Shown here piece by piece: positions 1 to 7,371 of a DNA stretch of 64,000 nt. The stretch is from Amycolatopsis tucumanensis (GTDB lineage Bacteria; Actinomycetota; Actinomycetes; Mycobacteriales; Pseudonocardiaceae): the NCBI RefSeq assembly GCF_021654135.1, contig NZ_JAKGSD010000003.1, positions 49,391 through 113,390 of the forward strand. The letters are read 5' to 3'. A model generated the notes under the pieces. The model was given only the letters and a program-made list of their open reading frames with translations. It was not told the origin of the DNA and made no database searches. The position numbers and the translations under genes are program-made. How positions within the stretch are numbered: the stretch's first letter is position 1; the number at the start of each line of letters is the position of its first letter.

Positions 1-192
1 GGGCGCCCGGTTGGCGACGCTCGCGAGGGCGATCGTGTTGGTGCGGGAGCTTTCGCCCGCAGCGGCGGAGAGTCCGCGACCGGTGGCGTGAGCTGCCTAG
101 CGGCGCCGGGCCGGTGGGGGCGACGCTCGATTGGTTCGCCCGCAGCGAAAGGGATTTCACCAGCCGTGTCGTCACGTCTAGCGTGGCCGGAC
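1..192. other. Leader region with possible tail of an upstream gene and a leaderless promoter
   Basis: No complete gene lies here. A frame on the plus strand is open from the window edge to a TGA at 89-91 (tail reads ...LSPAAAESPRPVA) and could be the end of an upstream gene, but nothing confirms it. Two sequence blocks are repeated: GGCGACGCTCG at 13-23 and 119-129, and TTCGCCCGCAGCG at 52-64 and 135-147, so the second copy is a shortened version of the first that lies past the stop. TAGCGT at 179-184, eight bases before the ATG at 193, is a plausible -10 element for a leaderless message. Confidence 0.35.
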
Positions 193-987
193 ATGGAAAC
201 CTTGACCGGCACCGCCGCTGGTGTCCCGTACACGGCGTTGCCACCAACCGGCGGTGGCCGCGCGCCGTTGGTCGTGACCTGGCACATGCTGGACGCGCCC
301 CGGACCGACGCGGCGTTCGCGGCCGCGTTGCCGATGCGCGGGGTGCCGGCGTGGCGGGTCCACCTGGCCATGCCGATGTGCGGCGCGCGGATGGTGGACG
401 GCCGCCTGGACGCGGCGATCGAACTCGCCCGGCGGGACGCGTTGCTGGCTTTCCTGGCGCCGTTCGTCCGGCAGGCCGCCGGGGAATTCCCGGCCGCGCT
501 GAAGGACCTTCGCGCGCAGCTGCCGGTCGACGACGGCCCGGTCAGCGTGCTCGGCGCTTCGCTGGGCGGCGCGGTGGCGCTCGAAGTCCTTGCGGCGCAA
601 CAGGTCCCCATCCGCTCGGCCGCGCTGGTGAACCCCGCCGTGCGGTTGCGGTCGGTGGTCCCGCTGACCGACGGCCTCGCCGGGCGCCCGTACGAGTGGA
701 CGGAGGAGGCGCACCGGGTGGCGGACGCGTTCGACTTCGTCGCGCGGGCCGGCGAGCTGGCGCCGGTGCCGCTGCTGCTGGTGAGCGGCGAGCGGGACCA
801 CCCGGACCTGCGCGCGGACGCCGCCGCTCTGGTCGCCCGGCTGGCGGACGCGGAGCTGGTCGACGTGCCGGAGCTGGCGCACCCACTGGCCGAGGAACCG
901 GGCCTGGAGCCGGCGCCGCAGCTCCCGACGACGAAGGCCGTCGACGAGGTGCTGGCAGACTGGTTCACCCGGCAGCTCGCCGACTGA
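193..987 (+). CDS. Alpha/beta-fold hydrolase
   Basis: A 264-residue cytoplasmic alpha/beta hydrolase. The nucleophile elbow GASLGG puts the catalytic serine near residue 123; the acid is probably Asp202 in SGERDH and the base His230 in ELAHP, giving a full Ser-Asp-His triad. An HxM element follows the first strand (TWHMLD, residues 30-35). An earlier in-frame GTG at 88 exists, but the ATG at 193 is preferred because homology-like sequence starts there and a TAGCGT -10 element lies eight bases upstream. The substrate cannot be inferred; this branch often holds small esterases. It stands alone, convergent with the P450 gene. Confidence 0.85.
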   Translation: METLTGTAAGVPYTALPPTGGGRAPLVVTWHMLDAPRTDAAFAAALPMRGVPAWRVHLAMPMCGARMVDGRLDAAIELARRDALLAFLAPFVRQAAGEFPAALKDLRAQLPVDDGPVSVLGASLGGAVALEVLAAQQVPIRSAALVNPAVRLRSVVPLTDGLAGRPYEWTEEAHRVADAFDFVARAGELAPVPLLLVSGERDHPDLRADAAALVARLADAELVDVPELAHPLAEEPGLEPAPQLPTTKAVDEVLADWFTRQLAD

Positions 988-1023
988 GAGGCCGCGGCCC
1001 CTGCCCGCCAGCGCCGCGGCGGA

Positions 1024-1052
1024 CCGCTCGGCCTGCCGGGCGCCCGGAGCGG
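1024..1052. terminator. Possible bidirectional hairpin between convergent genes
   Basis: Arms CCGCTC (1024-1029) and GAGCGG (1047-1052) enclose a nested palindrome CCGGGCGCCCGG. The hairpin lies between the convergent hydrolase and P450 genes. No T-run follows on either strand, so termination is inferred from position only. Confidence 0.35.
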
Positions 1053-1086
1053 AGTTGTCGGCCCGACACCTGGGTGGGCGCCCCGG

Positions 1087-2289
1087 TCAGTGGTCCCAGG
1101 CCAGCAGCATCCGCTCGGGGCCTCGGGTGGACAGGCCCGCCTTCCAGTCGATGCCCGCCTCGCCGTCGGCGAAGCGCAGGCCGGGCAGCCTGCGAAGCAG
1201 CGTGTCGAGCGCGACCTGCAGCTCCATGCGGGCCAGGGGCGCGCCCAGGCAGTGGTGCACGCCGTGGCCGAAGCCGATGTGCGAGGTGTCCTGGCGGCGC
1301 AGGTCGAGCTCGTCGGGCTCGGCGAAGACGCGTTCGTCCCGGTTCGCCGACGCCAGCGCGGGCAGCACGGCCTCGCCCGCGCGCACCAGCACCCCGCCCA
1401 GCTCGATGTCCTCCGTCGCGTACCGGGCGATGCCGGCGCCGAGCCCCAGCGGCACGAACCGCATCAGCTCCTCGACCGCCTTCGGCACCAGGCTCAGGTC
1501 GGCGCGCAGCACGGCCAGCTGGTCGGGGTGCGTCAGCAGCGTGTAGACGAAGTTGGGGATCTGCGACGCGGTGGTCTCGTGCCCGGCGACCAGCAACGCC
1601 GTCGCGAGCATCACCAGTTCCTCTTCGGACAGTCGATCCTCGTTGTCCCGCGCGGCGACCAGCCCGCTGAGCAGGTCGTCCCGCGGTTCTGCGCGCCGCT
1701 GCGCGATGAGGCCCTCCAGGTAGGCGTGCATCCTGCCGGTGCAGTCCGCCACCTCCTCGGGCGTGAACTTCGTGGTGGACAGGAACGCGTCGGACCAGTG
1801 GCGGAAGTCCACGCGGTCCTCGTAGGGCACGCCGAGCAGCTCGCAGATGACGGTCACCGGCACCGGCAGCGCGAACGCCTCGACCAGGTCGGCGGGCGGG
1901 CCCTCGTCGAGCATCGCGTCGACCAGCCCGTCGGCGATCTCCTGCACCCGCGGCCGCAACTGCTCGATGCGCCGCACCGTGAAGGCCTTCTGGACCAGCC
2001 GGCGCAGGCGGCTGTGGTCCGGCGGGTCCATGCTGAGGATGCCGCCGGGCTGCGACGGCTGCGGCCGCATGCGGGGTTCGTCGTGCTGGAGGCTCGCCGC
2101 GCGGCTGAACCGCGGATCGCCGAGCACGACCTTCACGTCTTCGTAGCGGGTGGCCAGCCAGCCCGGTTCGCCGTAGGGCAGCCGGACCCGGGTGAGCGGC
2201 TCGTTCGCGCGCAGGTTCGCGAACAACGGCTCCATGTCCAGCCGCTCCGGCTCACTGAACGGGTAGCTCCGGGGTTCCGCGGTGGTCAT
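1087..2289 (-). CDS. Cytochrome P450
   Basis: A 400-residue soluble bacterial class I P450, the usual length. The oxygen-activation motif AGHETT is at about 235-240, the K-helix ExxR at 274-277 (ELMR) and the heme-binding loop FGHGVHHCLG at 340-349 with the cysteine ligand at 347. The proximal sequence resembles the CYP105/CYP107 type found in actinomycetes. TTG, GTG and ATG codons lie in tandem at the start; the ATG at 2289 is chosen because AGGAG sits six bases before it. No ferredoxin or reductase gene is adjacent, so redox partners must come from elsewhere. Divergent from a TetR gene whose probable operator lies between them, so the P450 is probably repressed until an effector appears. 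The substrate is unknown. Confidence 0.95.
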   Translation of the reverse strand: MTTAEPRSYPFSEPERLDMEPLFANLRANEPLTRVRLPYGEPGWLATRYEDVKVVLGDPRFSRAASLQHDEPRMRPQPSQPGGILSMDPPDHSRLRRLVQKAFTVRRIEQLRPRVQEIADGLVDAMLDEGPPADLVEAFALPVPVTVICELLGVPYEDRVDFRHWSDAFLSTTKFTPEEVADCTGRMHAYLEGLIAQRRAEPRDDLLSGLVAARDNEDRLSEEELVMLATALLVAGHETTASQIPNFVYTLLTHPDQLAVLRADLSLVPKAVEELMRFVPLGLGAGIARYATEDIELGGVLVRAGEAVLPALASANRDERVFAEPDELDLRRQDTSHIGFGHGVHHCLGAPLARMELQVALDTLLRRLPGLRFADGEAGIDWKAGLSTRGPERMLLAWDH

Positions 2290-2326
2290 CACCAACTCCT
2301 CGACGGGTGAACTTCGCCCGAATCAT

Positions 2327-2360
2327 TCCGACATGTGGTGTTTTTCCAACACCTGTCGGA
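2327..2360. promoter_or_regulatory. Nested inverted repeat, probable operator of the TetR regulator
   Basis: Outer arms TCCGACA (2327-2333) and TGTCGGA (2354-2360) are perfect inverted copies. Inner arms GGTGTT (2337-2342) and AACACC (2348-2353) are also perfect, with a TTTCC-type core and a three-base insertion on the left. The element lies in the 89-bp space between divergent P450 and TetR genes and covers the expected -35 region of the TetR promoter. Confidence 0.8.
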
Positions 2361-2378
2361 GACCATTAGACTGATCCG

Positions 2379-2963
2379 GTGTCCGCCCCGCAAGTACCCG
2401 ATCGCCGTAGCCGCCGGTCACGGTCCGCGCTCGAGGCCGCGCTGCTGGAGCTGATCGCCGAGCGCGACCTGGGTCAGATCTCGGTGTCCGACCTGACCAA
2501 GCGGGCGGACGTCAACCGCTCCACGTTCTACGAGCACTACACCGACGTGCACGACCTCGCGGCGGCCGCGTGCACGGACATGTTCGACGAGCTGGTCGCG
2601 GCCGCGCACGTGCTGCTGCCCAACGAGGACCCGGCGCCGATCGACGCGCTGGCCAGGATCTTCGCGCACGTGGCGGAGCACGCGCGGCTGTACGGCGCGT
2701 TGCTCGCCGGCAGCGCCCGGGTGATCAACCACCTGCACCAGCGCCTCGCGATCGCCATCCACGTGCACCTGGCCGGCACCGCAGCCCCCACCCACGCCGA
2801 CGACCCGGCGGAGATCCCCCACGATCCGGCGGCGGCGCTGCTCGCGGGCGCCCTGCTGGGGACCGTGATGGACTGGCTGCGCCGCGGCTGCCCCGGCACG
2901 CCGGAGGGCATCGCCGAGGAGATCTGGCCGCACCTGGTGGCGGCGGGTTCGGTGAGCCGCTGA
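2379..2963 (+). CDS. TetR family transcriptional regulator
   Basis: A 194-residue TetR-type repressor. The DNA-binding domain occupies about residues 10-57, with the recognition-helix pattern LTKRADVNRSTFYEHYTD near 39-56; the remainder is a helical ligand-binding and dimer domain of the TetR_C type. The GTG start has no Shine-Dalgarno; TAGACT at 2367-2372 is six bases upstream, so the message is probably leaderless. Divergent orientation and the intervening inverted repeat suggest that it controls itself and the P450 gene. The effector is unknown, perhaps the P450 substrate. Confidence 0.9.
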   Translation: MSAPQVPDRRSRRSRSALEAALLELIAERDLGQISVSDLTKRADVNRSTFYEHYTDVHDLAAAACTDMFDELVAAAHVLLPNEDPAPIDALARIFAHVAEHARLYGALLAGSARVINHLHQRLAIAIHVHLAGTAAPTHADDPAEIPHDPAAALLAGALLGTVMDWLRRGCPGTPEGIAEEIWPHLVAAGSVSR

Positions 2964-3280
2964 CCCACTCGCCCGTCGCTGTGGTGGCGGGGGTGTTCGC
3001 TTGGGCGGGGGCGGTGGGTGTGGTGGCCGGGGCGCTGTGCTGTTCGCTCGGGCTGCGCCGGTGGCTGTGTGGCCGGGGGCGGTGTGTTGGTCGCTCGGGC
3101 CACGCGGCGGCTGCGGTGGCGGGGCGGTGTGTTGTTCGCTTGGGCTGGGCCGGTGGGTGTGGCGACCGAGCGCGCTGTGCTGCTCGCTGGGGCTTGGGCG
3201 GTGGTGTGGTGGCCGGGCGCGCTGTGCTGTTCGCTCGGGCCTGCCGGTGGTCGGGTGATCGGTGCGACTGCCGGCTGCGG
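2964..3280. repeat. Degenerate 47-bp tandem repeat array between convergent genes
   Basis: No gene is visible. A 20-bp core close to GCTGTGCTGTTCGCTCGGGC recurs at about 2987, 3034, 3081, 3126, 3174 and 3221, that is six copies with a period of 45-48 bp. The plus strand is strongly G/T-rich. The last codons of the TetR gene (about 2936-2957) show weak similarity to the unit at the right spacing, so the array may have grown from the gene end. The period is not a multiple of three and reading frames through it encode only low-complexity sequence, so it is taken as noncoding. Confidence 0.75.
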
Positions 3281-3595
3281 CTACGTGGTTCCCCGCCTGC
3301 GGATGGCCGTCGCCAGCGCTGCGCCGCCGAACAGGAGGGCGCCCGCTGCGCCCGCGACCGCCGTCAACTGCCGCACTGTCCGGCCGCTGTCGCACACCGT
3401 GCTCAGCGCTGGGCGTGAACCGGGGAAGTACTGGTCGTACGTCCCGTCCGGGGCGGCATCCGCGTGCTGGTCGGGTTCGTGCAGCGCCGTACCGCAGGTG
3501 ATCCCGGCCGCCGAGACCTCCGAGGTCGCCGCCCACACCGCCAAGCCGGCGCACAGCGCCGCCACGAGAACGAGACCGCCGATGATCGCCCGCAC
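3281..3595 (-). CDS. Small secreted or membrane protein with two hydrophobic segments
   Basis: A 104-residue protein of unknown function. A hydrophobic segment at about 4-24 and a second at about 78-98 (AVAGAAGALLFGGAALA), followed by a positive IRRR tail, suggest two membrane passes around a loop of about 50 residues. The loop holds two cysteines (ITCGTA and STVCDS) that could pair. The start is GTG. The composition and codon use fit a real gene. It is convergent with the TetR gene across the repeat array. Confidence 0.65.
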   Translation of the reverse strand: MRAIIGGLVLVAALCAGLAVWAATSEVSAAGITCGTALHEPDQHADAAPDGTYDQYFPGSRPALSTVCDSGRTVRQLTAVAGAAGALLFGGAALATAIRRRGTT

Positions 3596-3743
3596 CCGCG
3601 GGAGTGTACTGCCCCGATCAGTCCGCGATCAGGCCCGCGAACCGGCGAGGCGGAACTTGGAGAAAGCGCTCACCGCGGGCGATCGCCGGCAGGACGCGGC
3701 GCTTCCGCACTCCGGCGCCGGACCACCACGGCACTCACCGCGG

Positions 3744-4748
3744 CTACCCGGTCTCCAGCCGCTGCGCGATCGGGCCGCGGGCGGGTGCCGGCGGGTCCTT
3801 GGGCAGCTTCTCCACGGCGCGCGCGAACTCGTCCCAGTTCGCGGCCTCCTTGAGCCGGAACTGCGCCGGCTTGAAGTTCGGGCTCGTGACGTCCAGGCCG
3901 AGTTTCGGGTCCTTGAAGAAGACCCTGCCGTTCTCCTTGGCCATGTCCTCGAGCATCGCGGTGAAGTGGCCGGCGAGCCGGTCGCCGGCCTCGGCCAGGT
4001 TGTTCCGCGCCGCGCGCACGTCGGCCCGGAACTGGGCCATGATGCGCTGCGGGTCGGTCTCCTCCCAGGTCTTCGTCAGCTGCTTGATCTCGCCGACGAC
4101 CTTCGCCACGTTCTCGACCCCGCCCACCACGTCCCCGGACTTGGCGGCGGAGATCAGCCCGGCGGTGCTGTAGAACATGTTCAGCGCGAACTCGACCTTC
4201 GCGGTCGTGCGGTCCTTCTGCGCGTCGGCGAGGGCCTTGGTGATGTTCGCGGCGAACTTCTCGGCGTTGTCCTCACCGGTGCGCACCAGCAGCGCGTACT
4301 GCTCGAGCACCTTGTCCAGGTATGCCGCATAGGCGGACTGGTTCCCGACGAACGCCTTGAGGTCGTTGAGCCTGCTCGTCACCGCGCGGGCGGCCGACCC
4401 GGTCCACTCGGCCAGGTTGCCGGTCGCGGTGGTGAACTTCTCGTCCACGTCGTCGACGGTCACGTTCGCCGCGGCCAGTTCCCGGCGCGCATCGTCGGCG
4501 GCCGCGGCCGCGCCGCCCTGGTAACCGTGCAGTTCGCCGAGCAGGGAGTAGGCCTCCCAGACCACGTCCTTCTTCTTCGCCGCGTCGATCGACAGGTTCC
4601 GGACGTATTCCTCGGTCTGGGTGCCCACCCCCTCGATCACCGGCGGCGGCGACTGCTGGAGCAGGATCTTCGCGCAGTCCTCGATGACCCCGGCCAGTCG
4701 CAGGAACTCGGCGAACAGCTGCTCCCGGTACTCCTCGTACGCGCTCAA
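3744..4748 (-). CDS. Helical WXG100-like protein, possible type VII secretion substrate
   Basis: A 334-residue largely alpha-helical protein with no signal peptide or membrane segment. It contains one WxG-like turn, AEWTGSAA, near residues 112-119, flanked by long amphipathic helices, as in the larger relatives of WXG100/ESX proteins. The C-terminal tail is proline-rich (KLPKDPPAPARGP). The start is TTG at 4748, chosen because AGGAGGG precedes it by nine bases inside the end of the upstream gene, with which it is translationally coupled (five-base gap). No ESX secretion machinery genes are in the window. The function is inferred from fold and pairing only. Confidence 0.6.
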   Translation of the reverse strand: MSAYEEYREQLFAEFLRLAGVIEDCAKILLQQSPPPVIEGVGTQTEEYVRNLSIDAAKKKDVVWEAYSLLGELHGYQGGAAAAADDARRELAAANVTVDDVDEKFTTATGNLAEWTGSAARAVTSRLNDLKAFVGNQSAYAAYLDKVLEQYALLVRTGEDNAEKFAANITKALADAQKDRTTAKVEFALNMFYSTAGLISAAKSGDVVGGVENVAKVVGEIKQLTKTWEETDPQRIMAQFRADVRAARNNLAEAGDRLAGHFTAMLEDMAKENGRVFFKDPKLGLDVTSPNFKPAQFRLKEAANWDEFARAVEKLPKDPPAPARGPIAQRLETG

Positions 4749-4753
4749 GCCGG

Positions 4754-5080
4754 TCAGCCCTCCTGGCCGTCGGCGCGGGCGTACAGCGCCTTGATCTTCA
4801 ACATGGCCTGTCCCGCGTACTCCAGTTCGTCCTTGACGTGCACCTGGCGGCGCTCGACGAGGTCGGTCATCCGCGCGATGACCCCTTCGAGCTTGCGCAG
4901 CGGCAGGTTCTCGGTGTCACCGCGCAACAGGTCGTCCAACGTGGACCCGTCGGTGAACTGGACGTTCGCCCGGCACTTGTGCACCCGTCCCGCGACGTCC
5001 TGCGCCCATCCGCCCGCCTCGGTGAGGGCCTTGCCCGCCGCCTCCAGACTGCTCAGGTCGACCTCGTAGCCGTTGCTCAA
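4754..5080 (-). CDS. Small WXG100/EspC-like protein
   Basis: A 108-residue helical protein opening with the pattern YEVDLSSLEAAGKALTEAG, typical of EspC-like type VII secretion targets (PF10824-like), with a central tryptophan turn GGWAQDV. The start is taken as TTG at 5080 because an unusually strong GGAGGGGAGG lies five bases upstream. A longer frame to 5161 adds arginine-rich sequence that does not look like the family. It is the first gene of a coupled pair with the 334-residue helical protein. Such pairs are usually cosecreted heterodimers; here this is inferred. Confidence 0.6.
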   Translation of the reverse strand: MSNGYEVDLSSLEAAGKALTEAGGWAQDVAGRVHKCRANVQFTDGSTLDDLLRGDTENLPLRKLEGVIARMTDLVERRQVHVKDELEYAGQAMLKIKALYARADGQEG

Positions 5081-5174
5081 CGCAGCCTCCCCTCCACGCT
5101 CCCCGCGATCGGGCGAGTGTGCCGCGCGGACCGGACGGCCGTACAGGTCCATTCCGGACAATGTCCGGTTGCGG

Positions 5175-6155
5175 TCACAACCAGCCGCGGCGGACGGCGG
5201 CCACTCCGGCGGCGAACCGGCTGTCGACCTGCAGGACCTCCAGGATCGCGCCGACGTGGCGGCGGACCGTCCGCACCGCGGTGCCGGTCTGGCGGGCGAT
5301 CGCCTCGTCGGTGAGGCCGGCCGCCAGCAGGTGCAGAACCTTGTGGCGGGCGGGGGTGAGCTCGGCCGGGGCCGCCTCGCCGATGGCCGTGGTGTCCGGC
5401 GCGTGCCAGAGCGCGTCGAACCACTCGGCGAGGAGCCCGAGCAGGGCGGGGGAGCGGATCAGCAGCGCGCCGTCGGCGCCCGTACGGTCGATGGTGACCA
5501 GCGCGACGTGGTCGTCGACGTGCATCATCTTCACCGGCACCGACCGCCGGATGCGGGCCTGCTCACCGGCGCGGACGGACTCCTCGATGCTGTGCGAGCC
5601 CCACTCGTCCGAGGCGTGCTCGGTGTCGTAGAGCATGCGGAACTCCACCCCGGCCGCGATGGCGTCGGGCGGCGGCAGGAGCAGGCCCTCGGTGGTCGGG
5701 TTGTGGCCGGACCTGGCGTTGAAGGTGGCGCGGAGAAGGCGGCGCGGGGAGCGGTAGAGCCCGGCCGCCAGCCGGGCCATCTCGGCGGGATCGCGGACCG
5801 CCTGGACGTCCTCGCCGTCGAGCGCGTCCTGCGACAGGCCGGTGGTCGGCGCGACCAGGTCGGCGAACCGCTCCCACGACTCCGCCAGGCCCGCCTGCAG
5901 CGCCGCCAGGTGCCGGTGCTGCCGGTCGATCAAGCGGCGCAGCGCGATCACCGGGTGCACCACGCGCACATACCGGTGGTCGCCCGCGCCGGCCATCGTG
6001 ACGAGGCCGGCGTCGAGCAGCTCCCGGCCGGCGGGGTCGTCGAGGTCGAACCGGCCGGCCCCGGGCCCGGCCGGGATCTCGCCCGCGGCGTGCAGGCGTT
6101 CGTACGCCTCCGCGGCCGCCTCCGACACCAACCCAGCCAGCACCATCGCCACCAC
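5175..6155 (-). CDS. LuxR-type transcriptional regulator with TrmB-like N-terminus
   Basis: A 326-residue regulator. The C-terminus carries a GerE/LuxR helix-turn-helix (about 262-322: LTPARHKVLHLLAAGLTDEA then TVRRHV). The N-terminal 60 residues resemble a winged helix of the TrmB type, and the middle is an effector domain of unknown ligand. No phosphoreceiver is present, so it is not a two-component response regulator. The start is GTG at 6155 with AGGAGG four bases upstream; the adjacent GTG at 6152 is as likely. It is divergent from the sugar operon, but the operator there is next to the operon, so a link is possible and unproven. Actinomycetes have many such stand-alone regulators. Confidence 0.85.
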   Translation of the reverse strand: MVAMVLAGLVSEAAAEAYERLHAAGEIPAGPGAGRFDLDDPAGRELLDAGLVTMAGAGDHRYVRVVHPVIALRRLIDRQHRHLAALQAGLAESWERFADLVAPTTGLSQDALDGEDVQAVRDPAEMARLAAGLYRSPRRLLRATFNARSGHNPTTEGLLLPPPDAIAAGVEFRMLYDTEHASDEWGSHSIEESVRAGEQARIRRSVPVKMMHVDDHVALVTIDRTGADGALLIRSPALLGLLAEWFDALWHAPDTTAIGEAAPAELTPARHKVLHLLAAGLTDEAIARQTGTAVRTVRRHVGAILEVLQVDSRFAAGVAAVRRGWL

Positions 6156-6237
6156 GGTTCCTCCTGACGCCCGGAAACGGGGACATCATCACCCGGCCGC
6201 CCGTCCGGTGCGCGCAGTGGGCACCCACCGCGAGAGC

Positions 6238-6254
6238 ATTAATTAATAATTAAT
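6238..6254. promoter_or_regulatory. AT-only 17-bp palindrome upstream of the galactonate operon
   Basis: ATTAATTAATAATTAAT is a perfect palindrome around its central base, entirely A/T in a DNA of about 72 percent GC. It is followed immediately by TTGACG (6256-6261), a good -35 hexamer, and lies 89 bp before the first operon gene. Position and symmetry fit an operator, most simply for the GntR/DgoR-like regulator encoded in the operon, though the divergent LuxR-type regulator is an alternative. Confidence 0.75.
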
Positions 6255-6343
6255 CTTGACGCGCCCACCCCTGGCAAGCGAGACTCGTCCCGCAAGCGAG
6301 CGGGTCCGCGACAAGCCGGCACCCGGGTCAACGAAGGAGAGAC

Positions 6344-7336
6344 ATGGGCGCAACGAGGCGTCTCGGCCGCGCCGGGCTGGCGTTGCTCGTCGTGGCGGCG
6401 CTCGGCCTGGTCACCGCCTGCGCGGGCAAGGTGGGCGAGAACGGCCGGTTCGGCGTCGTCTACATGGACGCGCAGGGCTACTACGCCGGCGTGCGGGCCG
6501 GCATGCAGCAGGAGGCCGAGGCCCTCGGCCGCGTGCCACAGCTGCTGCAACTCAACGCGCAGGGCGACGCGTCGAAGGAGAGCACGTTCGTCGACCAGGT
6601 GAGCGCCGCGAAGGTGGACGCGCTCATCCTGTCCCCGGCGTCGGCGACCGCTTCGGTGCCTGCGATCCGCCTCGCGCACGCCAGCGGCATCCCCGTCATC
6701 TGCTACAACACCTGCATCGCCGACGAGAGCGCCCGCAAGTACGTCTCGGCGTACGTGCTGGGCGATCCGGTGCGTTTCGGCGCCCTGCTCGGCGACCAGG
6801 CGGCCGACCACTTCCTCGCCGCGGGCAAGACCGCGCCGAAGATCGCCGTCGTCAACTGCGAGTTCGTCGAGGTCTGCGTCCAGCGCAGGCTGGGCTTCGA
6901 GCAGGCGCTCAAGGCCAAGCTCCCGGCCGCCGCGATCGTGGCGAACCAGGAGGGCGCGACGATCGACGACGCGGTCGACGTGGCCGAGCGGATCCTCACC
7001 GCGCACCCCGACGTGGACGCGTTCTACGGCGAGGCCGGCGGCGCCACCATGGGCGCGGTCCGCGCCGTGCAGGCCCGCGGCAAGGTCGGCCAGACCGTCG
7101 TGTTCGGCAGCGACATGTCGACCGAGGCGGCGCAGGCGCTGGCCGCGAACACCGTCCTCAAGGGAGTCGTCGACATCTCCGGCATCGCGGTCGGCAAGCT
7201 CGCCGCGAAGGCCGCCGACCAGGTGCGGCGCGGCGAGCTGACCGAGTACACGGTCGTGCCGGCGCCGATCGACCTCTACGCCTCGCCCGAAGACGGCCGC
7301 GCCTGGCTGAGCGCGCACCCGGACGGTGTCCCGTGA
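6344..7336 (+). CDS. Sugar ABC transporter substrate-binding lipoprotein (CUT2 family)
   Basis: A 330-residue periplasmic-binding protein of the ribose/galactose-binding type (Peripla_BP_4). A lipoprotein signal with lipobox VTAC (Cys near 26) anchors it outside the membrane. The family core appears as GVRAGMQQEAEALG, LILSPASATA and VFGSDMS. It should capture a free sugar or sugar acid for the downstream ATPase and permease. GGAGAG lies upstream of the ATG. First gene of the operon; given the downstream dehydratase, D-galactose, galactonate or a galactoside is the most likely ligand, by inference. Confidence 0.92.
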   Translation: MGATRRLGRAGLALLVVAALGLVTACAGKVGENGRFGVVYMDAQGYYAGVRAGMQQEAEALGRVPQLLQLNAQGDASKESTFVDQVSAAKVDALILSPASATASVPAIRLAHASGIPVICYNTCIADESARKYVSAYVLGDPVRFGALLGDQAADHFLAAGKTAPKIAVVNCEFVEVCVQRRLGFEQALKAKLPAAAIVANQEGATIDDAVDVAERILTAHPDVDAFYGEAGGATMGAVRAVQARGKVGQTVVFGSDMSTEAAQALAANTVLKGVVDISGIAVGKLAAKAADQVRRGELTEYTVVPAPIDLYASPEDGRAWLSAHPDGVP

Positions 7337-7371
7337 CCGTCCACACCAGACCGCAGAGCGAAGGAGAAGCC

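Noticed and set aside
3001..3258. Short frames and a longer frame spanning 3018-5069
   Set aside because: They run through the 47-bp array and antisense to clear genes; composition is repeat-driven.
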